Source: Achromobacter dolens
GTDB lineage: Bacteria > Pseudomonadota > Gammaproteobacteria > Burkholderiales > Burkholderiaceae_B
Assembly (NCBI RefSeq): GCF_902859745.1
Contig: NZ_CADIJW010000008.1
Span: 1-64,000 of the forward strand
Direction of reading: 5' to 3'
DNA length: 64,000 nucleotides
The number at the start of each line of letters is the position of its first letter. The stretch's first letter is position 1. A program made the translations under genes and the position numbers. Shown piece after piece: positions 1 through 8,020 of this stretch. A model generated the notes under the pieces. The model had not been told where the DNA came from and did no database searches. It was given only the letters and a program-made list of their open reading frames with translations.

Positions 1-345
1 TTCCCGCATGGTGTGGGCGACCTCGATGCCGGCCAGCACGCCGATGATGCCGTCGAAGCGGCCGCCGCTCATCACGGTGTCGCAGTGCGAGCCGGTGGCG
101 ATGGGCTTGCGGTGCGCATTGCGGCCGGCGCGCGTGCCGATGAGGTTGCCGCCGGCGTCCAGGCGGGTGGCCAGGCCGGCGGCCTCGAACTCGCCGCGCA
201 GCCACTCGCGCGCTTGCAGGAACAGCGGCGAAAAGGCGCGCCGGGTCCAGGGTTGGTCGGGCAGGGTGTAGCGCGACAGGGTCTCGACGCGCGACCACAG
301 GCGCTCAGCGTTCAACGGCGGAAAGGACATGGCCATGCCGTTCAT
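1..345 (-). CDS. Zn-dependent amidohydrolase, M20 family (N-carbamoyl-amino acid hydrolase / allantoate amidohydrolase type), C-terminus cut off by window
   Basis: The minus strand encodes the first ~115 residues of an M20-type hydrolase; the rest lies beyond position 1. The motif GSHCDTV carries the His and Asp expected to bind the di-metal centre, followed by GGRFDGIIGVLAGIE, typical of HyuC/AllC-like enzymes that hydrolyse N-carbamoyl or ureido groups. Three in-frame ATGs exist (345, 336, 330). The first is chosen because it overlaps the stop of the upstream amidohydrolase as ATGA, which implies translational coupling. With that ring-opening enzyme it makes a plausible two-step ring-opening and decarbamoylation pathway. 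The exact substrate (allantoate, carbamoyl amino acid or related) cannot be read from the fragment. Confidence 0.82.
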   Translation of the reverse strand, partial: MNGMAMSFPPLNAERLWSRVETLSRYTLPDQPWTRRAFSPLFLQAREWLRGEFEAAGLATRLDAGGNLIGTRAGRNAHRKPIATGSHCDTVMSGGRFDGIIGVLAGIEVAHTMRE

Positions 346-1697
346 GCCTTGCGCGGGCGCAGGAAGCGGCCGTCGCCCGGGTTGTTGACGATGCGGCGGC
401 CGTCATAGACCTGCTGGCCGCGGCACCACGTGCCCGCCACGCGCACGGTGAACTCGCGGCCCTCGAACGAACTCCATTGCACCGCCGACAGGCTGGTGGA
501 CGGATCGTAGGTATGGCGTTCCGGCGTCAGGATGACGATGTCGGCGTCCTTGCCGACCTCCAGCGTGCCCTTGCGGTCTTCCAGCAGGAAGTGGCGCGCG
601 GGGTTGTCGCACAACTGGCGCACCACCATCGATGGCGAGATGCCGTGTTCCTCGCAACCGGTCCAGAAGGCCGGCAGCAGCGTTTCCAGGCCCGGACCGC
701 CGGACGAGTTCTTGAAGACGTTGGGGTTCTGCTTGCGCTCCAGGCCCCAACTGACGTGATCCGACGACACGAAGGTGCATTCGTCGTTGGCGATGTGGGT
801 CCACAGCAGGTCGACCTCGGCCTTGGGGCGGATCGGCGGGTAATGCTTGGTCTTGGCGCCGAAGCGGCGCGTGTGTTCCTCGTGGTTCAGCATCAGGTAC
901 TGCACGCATGTCTCGATGCTGGCGCGGTGGCCGTTGCGGCGGTACATGTTGCAGATCTCGAAACCGCGCGAGGTCGAGACGTGCACCGCGTGGGCGCGGG
1001 CGCCGGTCTCGGCGCCGATCTCGTAGATCAGCGCGGTGGCCAGGTTCTCGATCAGCGGCGTATGGGCGCGCATGAAGGCATCCCAGCCGGTGTCGTCGGC
1101 CTCGATCAGGCGGGCGATGTTCTTGCGCGTCATCTCCTGCATCTGGTTGTGCACGCCGCACACCAGGCCGGACGGCGCGATCAGGCGGAAGGCCTCGTAC
1201 AGGTCGTCTTCCTCGATACGCGGGAAGCGGCCCGGGGTGGCTTCGAAGGTCGAGAACTTGAAGGCACAGACGCCGCCTTCGATCAGGCCGGCGGCGGCCG
1301 CCAGGCCGTGTTCCTTGTTCAGGGTGCCGAACAGCCCCACGTCGACGTGGCAGTCGCGCTCGATCTCGGCGATCTTGGCGTCCAGGTGCGGGCGCGAGGC
1401 GACCGGCTCGGGATCGTCGTAGGGCATGTCGACCATGACCGTGACGCCGCCGGCGGCGGCCGCGCGCGAGGCCCAGCCCAGGCCTTCCTGGTTGGCCTGG
1501 CTGCCGGAGTGCACCTGGCCGTCGACCACGCCGGGAATGATCCACTGCCCGCTGGCGTCGACGCTGTCGCGCGCCGCGGGGGGCGCGCCGATGCCGCGCG
1601 CGGCGATCCTGCCGTCCCGCACGGCCAGCCAGCCGTTTTCCACGATACCGTGCGGATCGACGATATTGCCGCGCACCACCCAATCGAAATCGCTCAT
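342..1697 (-). CDS. Dihydroorotase/allantoinase-like cyclic amidohydrolase with QxH metal motif
   Basis: This 451-residue protein belongs to the dihydroorotase/hydantoinase/allantoinase branch of the amidohydrolase superfamily, which opens cyclic amides at a binuclear metal site. Visible ligands by alignment of motifs are K147 (CAFKFST, the carboxylated Lys), H183 (CGVHNQ), H239 (AHAVHVS) and D313 (SSDHVSW). The usual HxH after PG(V/I)(V/I)D is Q61-V-H63, so the first metal His is Gln. The start at 1697 is preferred over a codon at 1709 because GGAAGG lies just upstream. It is transcribed with the M20 hydrolase and diverges from a LysR gene. Substrate is unknown; allantoin, hydantoins or related rings are all possible. 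Confidence 0.85.
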   Translation of the reverse strand: MSDFDWVVRGNIVDPHGIVENGWLAVRDGRIAARGIGAPPAARDSVDASGQWIIPGVVDGQVHSGSQANQEGLGWASRAAAAGGVTVMVDMPYDDPEPVASRPHLDAKIAEIERDCHVDVGLFGTLNKEHGLAAAAGLIEGGVCAFKFSTFEATPGRFPRIEEDDLYEAFRLIAPSGLVCGVHNQMQEMTRKNIARLIEADDTGWDAFMRAHTPLIENLATALIYEIGAETGARAHAVHVSTSRGFEICNMYRRNGHRASIETCVQYLMLNHEEHTRRFGAKTKHYPPIRPKAEVDLLWTHIANDECTFVSSDHVSWGLERKQNPNVFKNSSGGPGLETLLPAFWTGCEEHGISPSMVVRQLCDNPARHFLLEDRKGTLEVGKDADIVILTPERHTYDPSTSLSAVQWSSFEGREFTVRVAGTWCRGQQVYDGRRIVNNPGDGRFLRPRKA

Positions 1698-1756
1698 GAC
1701 CCCTTCCATCCAATGAAGAACTGTAGGGCAGTGTAGTAAGCGCGATTCAAAACGTC

Positions 1757-1799
1757 TTATGCTTATATGTGCATGGGAATTAACATCAGGTTAAGCATA
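1757..1799. promoter_or_regulatory. Candidate LysR-type binding region between divergent genes
   Basis: TATGCTTA at 1758-1765 and its exact reverse complement TAAGCATA at 1792-1799 flank an AT-rich spacer, and ATGC/GCAT arms occur at 1759-1762 and 1771-1774. The site overlaps the LysR start codon and lies in the divergent promoter of the amidohydrolase operon, as expected for an autoregulating LysR protein. Function is inferred from position and symmetry only. Confidence 0.5.
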
Positions 1800-2695
1800 T
1801 GAAATTGAATCTGCGCCAGATCGAGGTCTTCCGCGCCATCATGTTGAGCGGCTCGATCAGCGGCGCTTCCAAGCTGCTGTTCGTGTCCCAGCCGGCCGTC
1901 AGCCGGCTGATCGCCTACACCGAGCAGCGCCTGGGCCTGATGCTGTTCGAGCGCATCAAGGGGCGGCTCTACCCCACGCCGGAGGCGCGTCGGCTGTTCG
2001 TCGAAGTGACCGCGCTTTACCAGAACGTGCAGCGCGTCAACGAGGTGGCCGACAACCTGGCCGAGAACCGCGAGGGCCAATTGCGCCTGGCCTGTAGCCC
2101 GAGCCTGGGCCAGTCGCTGCTGCCGCGCGCCATCGCCCGTTTTCGCCAACTGCATCCGGAAATCCGCATCGTGCTGCAGACGCAGATTCCGGCGGCGATG
2201 GAACAGTCGCTGCTGACCCAGCAGGTCGAGCTGGGCGTGGCCTACATGCCCGTGAACCATCCCAGCCTGGCGACCCGGCCGCTGTACGAGAACCGCATCG
2301 TCGCGGTGCTGCCCGCCGGCCATCCGCTGGCCGGACGCCGCCAGGTCACCGCCGCCGAACTGGCGCGCGAGCCGCTGATCGGCTACAGCGCCGATATTCC
2401 CTTCGGCATGCTGGTGCACAAGCTGTTTGGCGCCGAGGACGCGCAGCCCGAGCCGCGCATCGAGGTGCAGCAGGCGCACGTCGCCTGCGCCCTGGTGCAG
2501 GCCGGCGCCGGCGTGGCGCTGGCGGACGAGATCACCGTGGCCGGGCCGATCTGGTCGGATGTGGTGACGGTGCCGATCGCCGACACGGTCAACGCGCCGG
2601 TCAACGTGTTCCACCTGCAATTGCAGCCGCTGTCGCGGTTGGCGCAGGCCTTCATCGACGTGCTGGTGACACTGGATCTGCCTGCCGGCGCCTGA
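1799..2695 (+). CDS. LysR-family transcriptional regulator
   Basis: The 298-residue protein has the LysR layout: an N-terminal winged helix-turn-helix (residues ~1-60, with SGSISGASKLLFVSQPAVSR as the recognition region) followed by an effector-binding domain. It is divergently transcribed from the amidohydrolase/M20 pair and sits just upstream of the DUF917/MHS pair, so it is the likely regulator of this catabolic island. The start ATG at 1799 lies inside an inverted repeat, consistent with autorepression. The inducer is unknown; an intermediate of the adjacent pathway is the usual case for the family. Confidence 0.92.
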   Translation: MKLNLRQIEVFRAIMLSGSISGASKLLFVSQPAVSRLIAYTEQRLGLMLFERIKGRLYPTPEARRLFVEVTALYQNVQRVNEVADNLAENREGQLRLACSPSLGQSLLPRAIARFRQLHPEIRIVLQTQIPAAMEQSLLTQQVELGVAYMPVNHPSLATRPLYENRIVAVLPAGHPLAGRRQVTAAELAREPLIGYSADIPFGMLVHKLFGAEDAQPEPRIEVQQAHVACALVQAGAGVALADEITVAGPIWSDVVTVPIADTVNAPVNVFHLQLQPLSRLAQAFIDVLVTLDLPAGA

Positions 2696-2787
2696 TCTTC
2701 CCCCTGCCGCCGCCTGGGGATATCCCTAGGTCCGTTCCGTCCCGGGATTGCCCCTTGCCCGGGGCGCGCCCCACCGTTAACCCGATG

Positions 2788-2804
2788 TTATGAACAAGGC
2801 ATAA
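2788..2804. promoter_or_regulatory. Candidate LysR operator TTATG-N7-CATAA
   Basis: An exact inverted repeat (TTATG at 2788-2792, CATAA at 2800-2804) lies about 105 bases before the DUF917 start. Its TTATGC half-site (minus strand, 2799-2804) also occurs at 1757-1762 in the LysR/amidohydrolase promoter, suggesting one regulator controls both. A 14-codon frame (2837-2881) follows and could be a leader, but nothing supports its translation. Confidence 0.4.
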
Positions 2805-2908
2805 AAGGTAATACGACATTAAAGGGATTGGTTCCTATGATGCGCTCGTCTGTCCAGCGCGCGCGCCGCTGGCGCTGCTAACGCAATCGGGAAAGGAAGG
2901 GTGCAGCA

Positions 2909-4048
2909 ATGGGAAGAATCTTGACGATGCGGGACGTCGAGGCCGCGGTCAGGGGCGGCTCGGTATTCGCCTGTGGCGGGGGCGGCTGGGCCGAGCATGG
3001 CCGCGAACTGGGATCGCTGGCCGTGACCATCGGCCGGCCCGAGCTGGTGTCGATGGACGAAGTGCCCGATGACGCCTGGATCGCCACCGCCGCCGCCATT
3101 GGCGCGCCGGGCGGCCTGACCGACTGGCAGATGCTGGGCATCGACTACGTCAAGGCGGCCGAGCGCCTGCAGGATGCGCTGGGCGAGCGCCTGTATGGCC
3201 TCATCATCGGCCAGAACGGCATGTCCAGCACGCTCAACGGCTGGTTGCCGTCGGCGGTGCTGGGCACCAAGGTGGTGGACGCGGTGGGCGATATCCGCGC
3301 CCATCCCACCGGCGACATGGGCTCGCTGGGCCTGGCCGGCAGCCCCGAGCCGATGATCCAGTGCGCCGTGGGCGGCAACCGCGCCAACAATGCCTATATG
3401 GAGCTGACCGTGCATGGCGCCACCGGCAAGGTGTCGCCGGTGTTGCGCCGCGCCGCCGACATGGCCGGCGGCTTCATCGCCAGTTGCCGCAACCCGATCC
3501 GCGCGTCCTACGTGCGGCGCCACGCCGCGCTGGGCGGCATCAGCCGCGCGCTGGCGCTGGGCGAGGCGATCCTGGCGGCGCAGCCCAAGGGCGGCAGCGC
3601 CATCATCGAGGCCATCTGCAAGGCCACGCAGGGCGAGATCATCGGTTCGGGCAAGGTGGCGCGCAACACGCTCAAGTACACCGAGGAAGCCTTCGACATC
3701 GGCACCATCGAAATCGGCGATGGCGCGGGCAAGCGCGTCATCCACGTCATGAACGAACACATGGCCGTGACCGACGCGCAGGGCGTGCGCATCGCCTGCT
3801 ATCCGGACGTGATCACCACGCTGGACGCCGACGGCAGTCCGGTCAGCGCCGGCAAGCTGCGCGAGGGCCTGCAGGTGTCCATCCTGCACGTGTCCAAGCA
3901 GCACATCCCGCTGTCATCGAGTGTCACCGACGCGTCGGTCTACCCCATCGTCGAGAAGGCGCTGGGCATGGACTTCACCGGCTACGCGCTGGGCGGAGTC
4001 GGCAAGAAGGACATCGACCGCATCGACACGATGGCGACGCGGGTTTGA
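2909..4048 (+). CDS. DUF917-family protein (S-methyl-thiohydantoin desulfurase-like)
   Basis: The 379-residue protein fits the DUF917 family, whose characterised member removes sulfur from (S-methyl-)thiohydantoin during ergothioneine-type catabolism. Supporting features are the N-terminal FACGGGGW glycine cluster, PTGDMGSLGLAG near residue 132, and the C-terminal SSVTDASVYPIVEKALG segment. GGAAGGG before the ATG gives a good ribosome site. An MHS transporter follows 50 bases later, and hydantoinase-type genes lie upstream, so the neighbourhood handles hydantoin-like rings. Whether the substrate is a thiohydantoin or only a similar ring is not decided by sequence. Confidence 0.8.
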   Translation: MGRILTMRDVEAAVRGGSVFACGGGGWAEHGRELGSLAVTIGRPELVSMDEVPDDAWIATAAAIGAPGGLTDWQMLGIDYVKAAERLQDALGERLYGLIIGQNGMSSTLNGWLPSAVLGTKVVDAVGDIRAHPTGDMGSLGLAGSPEPMIQCAVGGNRANNAYMELTVHGATGKVSPVLRRAADMAGGFIASCRNPIRASYVRRHAALGGISRALALGEAILAAQPKGGSAIIEAICKATQGEIIGSGKVARNTLKYTEEAFDIGTIEIGDGAGKRVIHVMNEHMAVTDAQGVRIACYPDVITTLDADGSPVSAGKLREGLQVSILHVSKQHIPLSSSVTDASVYPIVEKALGMDFTGYALGGVGKKDIDRIDTMATRV

Positions 4049-4098
4049 AAGGCAACACATAACAGCCCCGGACACGGGGCGAATCAACGGGAACGTCA

Positions 4099-5439
4099 AT
4101 GAAAAACATCGCAATCAACCCGGGCGCGGGGATGGCGGGGGGCAATGCCGCCCACGCGGGCGCCGACGAGCACAAGGGCGCCAAGAAGGCGGTCATCGCC
4201 GCCTCCATCGGCAACGCGCTGGAGTGGTACGACTTTTCGGTCTACGCGCTATTCGCGGTGTATATCGGGCAGAACTTCTTCCACAATGCCGATCCGACGG
4301 TGCAACTGATGGCCTCGTTCCTGGCCTTCGGGCTGGGCTTCGTGGTGCGGCCGCTGGGCGCGCTGGTGCTGGGGGCCTATGGCGACCGCGCCGGCCGCAA
4401 GGCGGCGCTGACCATGACCATCATGCTGATGGCGCTGGGCACGCTGCTGATCGCCATCGCGCCGCCGTACGCCGCCATCGGCGTGGGCGCGCCGTTGCTG
4501 ATCGTCTGCGGCCGCATGCTGCAGGGCTTCTCGGCCGGCGGCGAAGTGGGCGGCGCCACCGCCTTCCTGGTCGAGCACGCGCCCGCCGGCAAGCGTGGCC
4601 AGTATGCCTCGTGGCTGCAGGCCAGCATGGGCATCTCCAACCTGCTGGGCGCGCTGGTCGCCACGCTGGTCACGACGCTGCTGACGGAAGACCAGGTGGG
4701 CGAATGGGGCTGGCGCATTCCGTTCATCGTCGGCCTGTCGATCGCGCCGGTGGGCCTGTGGATGCGCCGCACGCTGGACGAGACGCCGCATTTCCGCGAG
4801 GAACAGCAGCGCCAGGCCGCCAGCGGCAAGCCCGTCAAGGCGCCGCTGTTGAGTGTGCTGCGCGATTATCCGCGCGAGCTGTTCACCGGCCTGTGCATGT
4901 CGGTGCTGTGGGCCATCGGTCCCTACGCGCTGATCATCTTCATGCCGATCTACGTGCAAAAGAGCATGGGTTTCACCAGCTCTCAGGCCTTCCTGGGCGC
5001 GCTGATCGGCAACCTTTTCCTGATCGGCGGCTGCTTCTTCTCGGGCACGCTGTCCGACCGCTACGGCCGCCGCGCCGTGCTGCGCGCCTCGGCGCTGTTG
5101 CTGCTGATCGCGGTGTATCCGCTGATGATGTGGCTGCAGGCCAACCACACGCAGCTCGCGCTGATCGTGGTGCAGTCGTCGTTCTGCCTGCTGGTGGCGC
5201 TGTACGTCGGCACCGCGCCGTCGGCGCTGTCGGAGGTGTTCCCGACGGCGGTGCGCTCGTCCGGCATGTCCCTGGCCTACAACACCGCGGTGACGGTGCT
5301 GGGCGGCTTCGCGCCGGCCATCCTGACCTGGATCACCTACACCACCGGCGTGGCCTTCGCGCCGGCGCTGTATGTGATGGGCGCCTGCGTGGTGGCGCTG
5401 GTGGCCTTGACCGTGCTGCCGCAGAAGAACCACGCCTGA
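4099..5439 (+). CDS. MHS-family MFS proton symporter
   Basis: This 446-residue, 12-helix transporter belongs to the metabolite:H+ symporter branch of the major facilitator superfamily. Diagnostic motifs are GNALEWYDF (residues 38-46) in helix 1, GDRAGRK in the 2-3 loop and RMLQGFSAGGE in helix 4. Family members import organic acids, betaines and related compounds across the inner membrane. It follows the DUF917 gene in the same direction and probably imports the substrate of that pathway. A short GCCCCG/CGGGGC hairpin (4065-4080) lies between the two genes but has no T-run. Confidence 0.88.
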   Translation: MKNIAINPGAGMAGGNAAHAGADEHKGAKKAVIAASIGNALEWYDFSVYALFAVYIGQNFFHNADPTVQLMASFLAFGLGFVVRPLGALVLGAYGDRAGRKAALTMTIMLMALGTLLIAIAPPYAAIGVGAPLLIVCGRMLQGFSAGGEVGGATAFLVEHAPAGKRGQYASWLQASMGISNLLGALVATLVTTLLTEDQVGEWGWRIPFIVGLSIAPVGLWMRRTLDETPHFREEQQRQAASGKPVKAPLLSVLRDYPRELFTGLCMSVLWAIGPYALIIFMPIYVQKSMGFTSSQAFLGALIGNLFLIGGCFFSGTLSDRYGRRAVLRASALLLLIAVYPLMMWLQANHTQLALIVVQSSFCLLVALYVGTAPSALSEVFPTAVRSSGMSLAYNTAVTVLGGFAPAILTWITYTTGVAFAPALYVMGACVVALVALTVLPQKNHA

Positions 5440-5714
5440 GGCCGACGCGCCGGGCGCGGCCGTGGATGCCGTGGCCGCGCGCTGCCCGGGGCGTGGGGGA
5501 GCAGGCTGCCGCCTTCGCCGCGTGGGCCGCTGACAGTGCGCTTTCCGCTGGAACACTGTGTTGCGCCGTGGGGTGCCCGCGACGCGGCCGGCGGGCGTTT
5601 GCTTGCGGGCGATTTGCGCTACATTTGCCCGACGCGCGCGGGGCGCCAGCCAGGCGTCCCGCCTGTCACGATCGTCATCCCTTACCGCCACCGGATCTCC
5701 AGGAGCTCCCCCGC

Positions 5715-6413
5715 ATGTCCTCCCTCGACGCGTTCGCCATCACCCGGAAATGGCCGGCCCAGCATCCCGACCGCATCCAGTTGTATTCGCTGCCCACGCC
5801 CAACGGCGTCAAGGTGTCGATCCTGCTGGAAGAGCTGGGCCTGCCCTATGAGCCGCATCGGGTCAGTTTCGACTCGCAGGACCAGTTCTCGCCGGAATTC
5901 CTGTCGCTCAGCCCGAACAACAAGATCCCGGCCATCCTCGACCCCAACGGCCCGGACGGCAAGCCGCTGGCGCTGTTCGAGTCCGGCGCCATCCTGGTGT
6001 ACCTGGCCAGCAAGACCGGCCAGTTCATCCCGGCCGACACCGCCGGCCGCTACGAGACCCTGCAATGGGTGATGTTCCAGATGGGCGGCATCGGCCCGAT
6101 GTTCGGCCAGTTGGGCTTCTTCCACAAGTTCGCCGGCAAGGACTACGAGGACAAGCGTCCGCGCGACCGCTACGTGGCCGAATCCAAGCGCCTGCTGGGC
6201 GTGCTGGACAAGCGCCTGGAAGGGCGCGACTGGGTCATGGGCGAGCAATACACCATTGCCGATATCGCCATCCTGCCTTGGGTGCGCAACCTGGTCGGTT
6301 TCTATGGCGCCGGCGATCTGGTCGAGTTCTCGCAGTTCAAGAACGTCGCCCGCGTGCTGGAGGCGTTCGTGGCGCGTCCGGCGGTGGCCAAGGGCCTGAC
6401 GATCCCGGCCTGA
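5715..6413 (+). CDS. Glutathione S-transferase family protein (YfcG-like)
   Basis: The 232-residue protein shows the GST layout: a thioredoxin-like N-terminal domain with SPNNKIPAI (cis-Pro glutathione site) and FESGAILVYLA, then an all-helical C-terminal domain ending in TIADIAILPW. It resembles E. coli YfcG/YghU-type enzymes, which act as glutathione-dependent disulfide reductases more than classic transferases. AGGAG at 5701-5705 fixes the ATG at 5715; the open frame extends far upstream but that part is out-of-frame overlap with the MFS gene. The 5440-5714 interval shows no other gene. Physiological substrate is unknown. Confidence 0.88.
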   Translation: MSSLDAFAITRKWPAQHPDRIQLYSLPTPNGVKVSILLEELGLPYEPHRVSFDSQDQFSPEFLSLSPNNKIPAILDPNGPDGKPLALFESGAILVYLASKTGQFIPADTAGRYETLQWVMFQMGGIGPMFGQLGFFHKFAGKDYEDKRPRDRYVAESKRLLGVLDKRLEGRDWVMGEQYTIADIAILPWVRNLVGFYGAGDLVEFSQFKNVARVLEAFVARPAVAKGLTIPA

Positions 6414-6559
6414 CGGCGGTCATTGGCGCGGGTCGGCGCGGCCGCCAGGTCCGCCGCTCCCGCCCCAAATCAGACCGTTTTCCGATTCTTGCCCTGTTAA
6501 TGAGTCGGAGGACGCGCCGTGGTTTGCGCCCCGTCAAACAACCCCGATCCTTTCATGCT

Positions 6560-6585
6560 TTTCGGTAATATGGTTATTACTGAAA
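6560..6585. promoter_or_regulatory. Long inverted-repeat operator upstream of cytochrome genes
   Basis: Arms TTTCGGTAATA (6560-6570) and TATTACTGAAA (6575-6585) are reverse complements with one mismatch across 11 positions, separated by TGGT. The inner GTAATA/TATTAC is perfect. It lies 83 bases before the cytochrome start. A dimeric repressor or activator site is likely; no regulator family can be assigned. Confidence 0.6.
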
Positions 6586-6667
6586 GGCGTAAGCTGCCTC
6601 CATAAGCTGGACGACGCAGTACGAACCCCCGACGTGCGCGCTGCCCGGCACGCAACGGAGGGTCAGA

Positions 6668-8020
6668 ATGAAGCATTTCGGGATCAAGGCGGTGGCGCTG
6701 GTGGCGCTGCTGGGAATAGGCGGCGGCATCGGCGGCGCGCACCTGTTGACCGCCATCCGCAAGACGGACGCCACCGCCGCCGTCGATCCGCAGGATCGCC
6801 GGCTGGCCGAAGCCGGCGCCTACCTCGCGCGCACGGCCGACTGTGTCGCCTGTCACAGCGTGCCGGGCGACAAGCCCTTCGCGGGTGGCCTGGCGATGCA
6901 GACGCCGGTCGGCACTATCTACTCTTCCAATATCACGCCCGACAAGGCCAGCGGCATCGGCGCCTACAGCTACGCCGATTTCAAGAACGCGGTGCAGTAC
7001 GGCATCCGCAAGGACGGCGCGGCGCTCTATCCGGCCATGCCGTATCCGTCGTACGCCATCATGCCCGACCGCGACATCCAGGCGCTCTATGCCTACTTCA
7101 TGTCGCAGGTCGAACCCGTGGACAAACCCAGCGCCGACTCCACCATCCCGTGGCCCCTGAACATGCGCTGGCCCATGGCCTGGTGGCAACTGCTGTTCGC
7201 CGGCAAGCGCGACTTCGCCGCGCCAGCGGGCGCCGACGAGCAGGTCAGGCGCGGCGCCTACCTGGTGGAAGGCCCGGGCCACTGCGGCGCCTGCCACACG
7301 CCGCGCGGCCTGGCCTACCAGGAAAAGGCGCTGTCCATGGCCGACGGCGACGCCTTCCTGTCGGGCGCCGTGATCGACGGCTGGCGCGCCAAGAGCCTGC
7401 GCGGCGAGGCCCGCGGCCTGGCCTCCTGGAGCGCGGCCGACATCGCCCTGTTCCTGAAGACCGGCCGCACCGACCGGGTGGCGGTGTTCGGCGCCATGGC
7501 CGACGTGGTCGAGCACAGCACGCGCTATTTCACCGACGACGACCTGGCCAGCATCGCCGCTTACCTGAAGCAGTTGCCGCCGGTGCCCGGCAAGGCGCCG
7601 GTGTTCCCGGCCAAGGCGGACGACACCACGGCGTCGCTGCTGGCCGGCCGTTACGACTCGCGCGGCGCGGTGATCTACATGGAGCATTGCGTCATCTGCC
7701 ACCGCGCCGATGGCCAGGGCATGCCGCGCATCTTCCCGGCCCTGGCGGGCAACTCGGCCATCTTCGCGCAGAACCCCCAGTCCATCATCCAGATCACGCT
7801 GGAAGGCGGCAGGATGCCCGCCAATGGCCATGACGCCATGGCCTTTGCGATGCCGCGCTTCAACCACCTGAGCGACCAGGACATCACCGACGTCATCAAC
7901 TTCATCCGCACGGCCTGGACCAACCAGGCGCCGCCGATCGCCAGCGACGAGGTCGCGCACATCCGTGGTTTCCTGGCCAGCAAGAAGCCGAACATCGTGT
8001 CGGGAGGCAAGCATGAGTAA
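6668..8020 (+). CDS. Triheme cytochrome c, membrane-anchored or periplasmic
   Basis: The 450-residue protein carries three CxxCH heme c motifs, CVACH (59-63), CGACH (206-210) and CVICH (341-345), spaced like three fused monoheme cytochrome domains. A hydrophobic N-terminal segment (residues 7-26) is a signal peptide or anchor. The layout matches the cytochrome subunits of alcohol/gluconate-type dehydrogenases, but no such dehydrogenase is adjacent. The downstream TsdA-like gene starts 8 bases before its stop, so the two are translationally coupled. It probably relays electrons from that protein to the respiratory chain, as TsdB-type partners do. This role is inferred. Confidence 0.85.
   Translation: MKHFGIKAVALVALLGIGGGIGGAHLLTAIRKTDATAAVDPQDRRLAEAGAYLARTADCVACHSVPGDKPFAGGLAMQTPVGTIYSSNITPDKASGIGAYSYADFKNAVQYGIRKDGAALYPAMPYPSYAIMPDRDIQALYAYFMSQVEPVDKPSADSTIPWPLNMRWPMAWWQLLFAGKRDFAAPAGADEQVRRGAYLVEGPGHCGACHTPRGLAYQEKALSMADGDAFLSGAVIDGWRAKSLRGEARGLASWSAADIALFLKTGRTDRVAVFGAMADVVEHSTRYFTDDDLASIAAYLKQLPPVPGKAPVFPAKADDTTASLLAGRYDSRGAVIYMEHCVICHRADGQGMPRIFPALAGNSAIFAQNPQSIIQITLEGGRMPANGHDAMAFAMPRFNHLSDQDITDVINFIRTAWTNQAPPIASDEVAHIRGFLASKKPNIVSGGKHE

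Noticed and set aside
2837-2881. 14-codon leader peptide before DUF917
   Set aside because: No ribosome site, no attenuator structure and no meaningful codon run; treated as chance.
4065-4080. Short GC hairpin between DUF917 and MHS genes as terminator
   Set aside because: Only six base pairs and no T-run; the genes are probably co-transcribed.
3921-5714. Upstream extension of the GST reading frame
   Set aside because: It overlaps the MFS gene in another frame and is Arg/Ala-rich; AGGAG and the family start place the GST at 5715.
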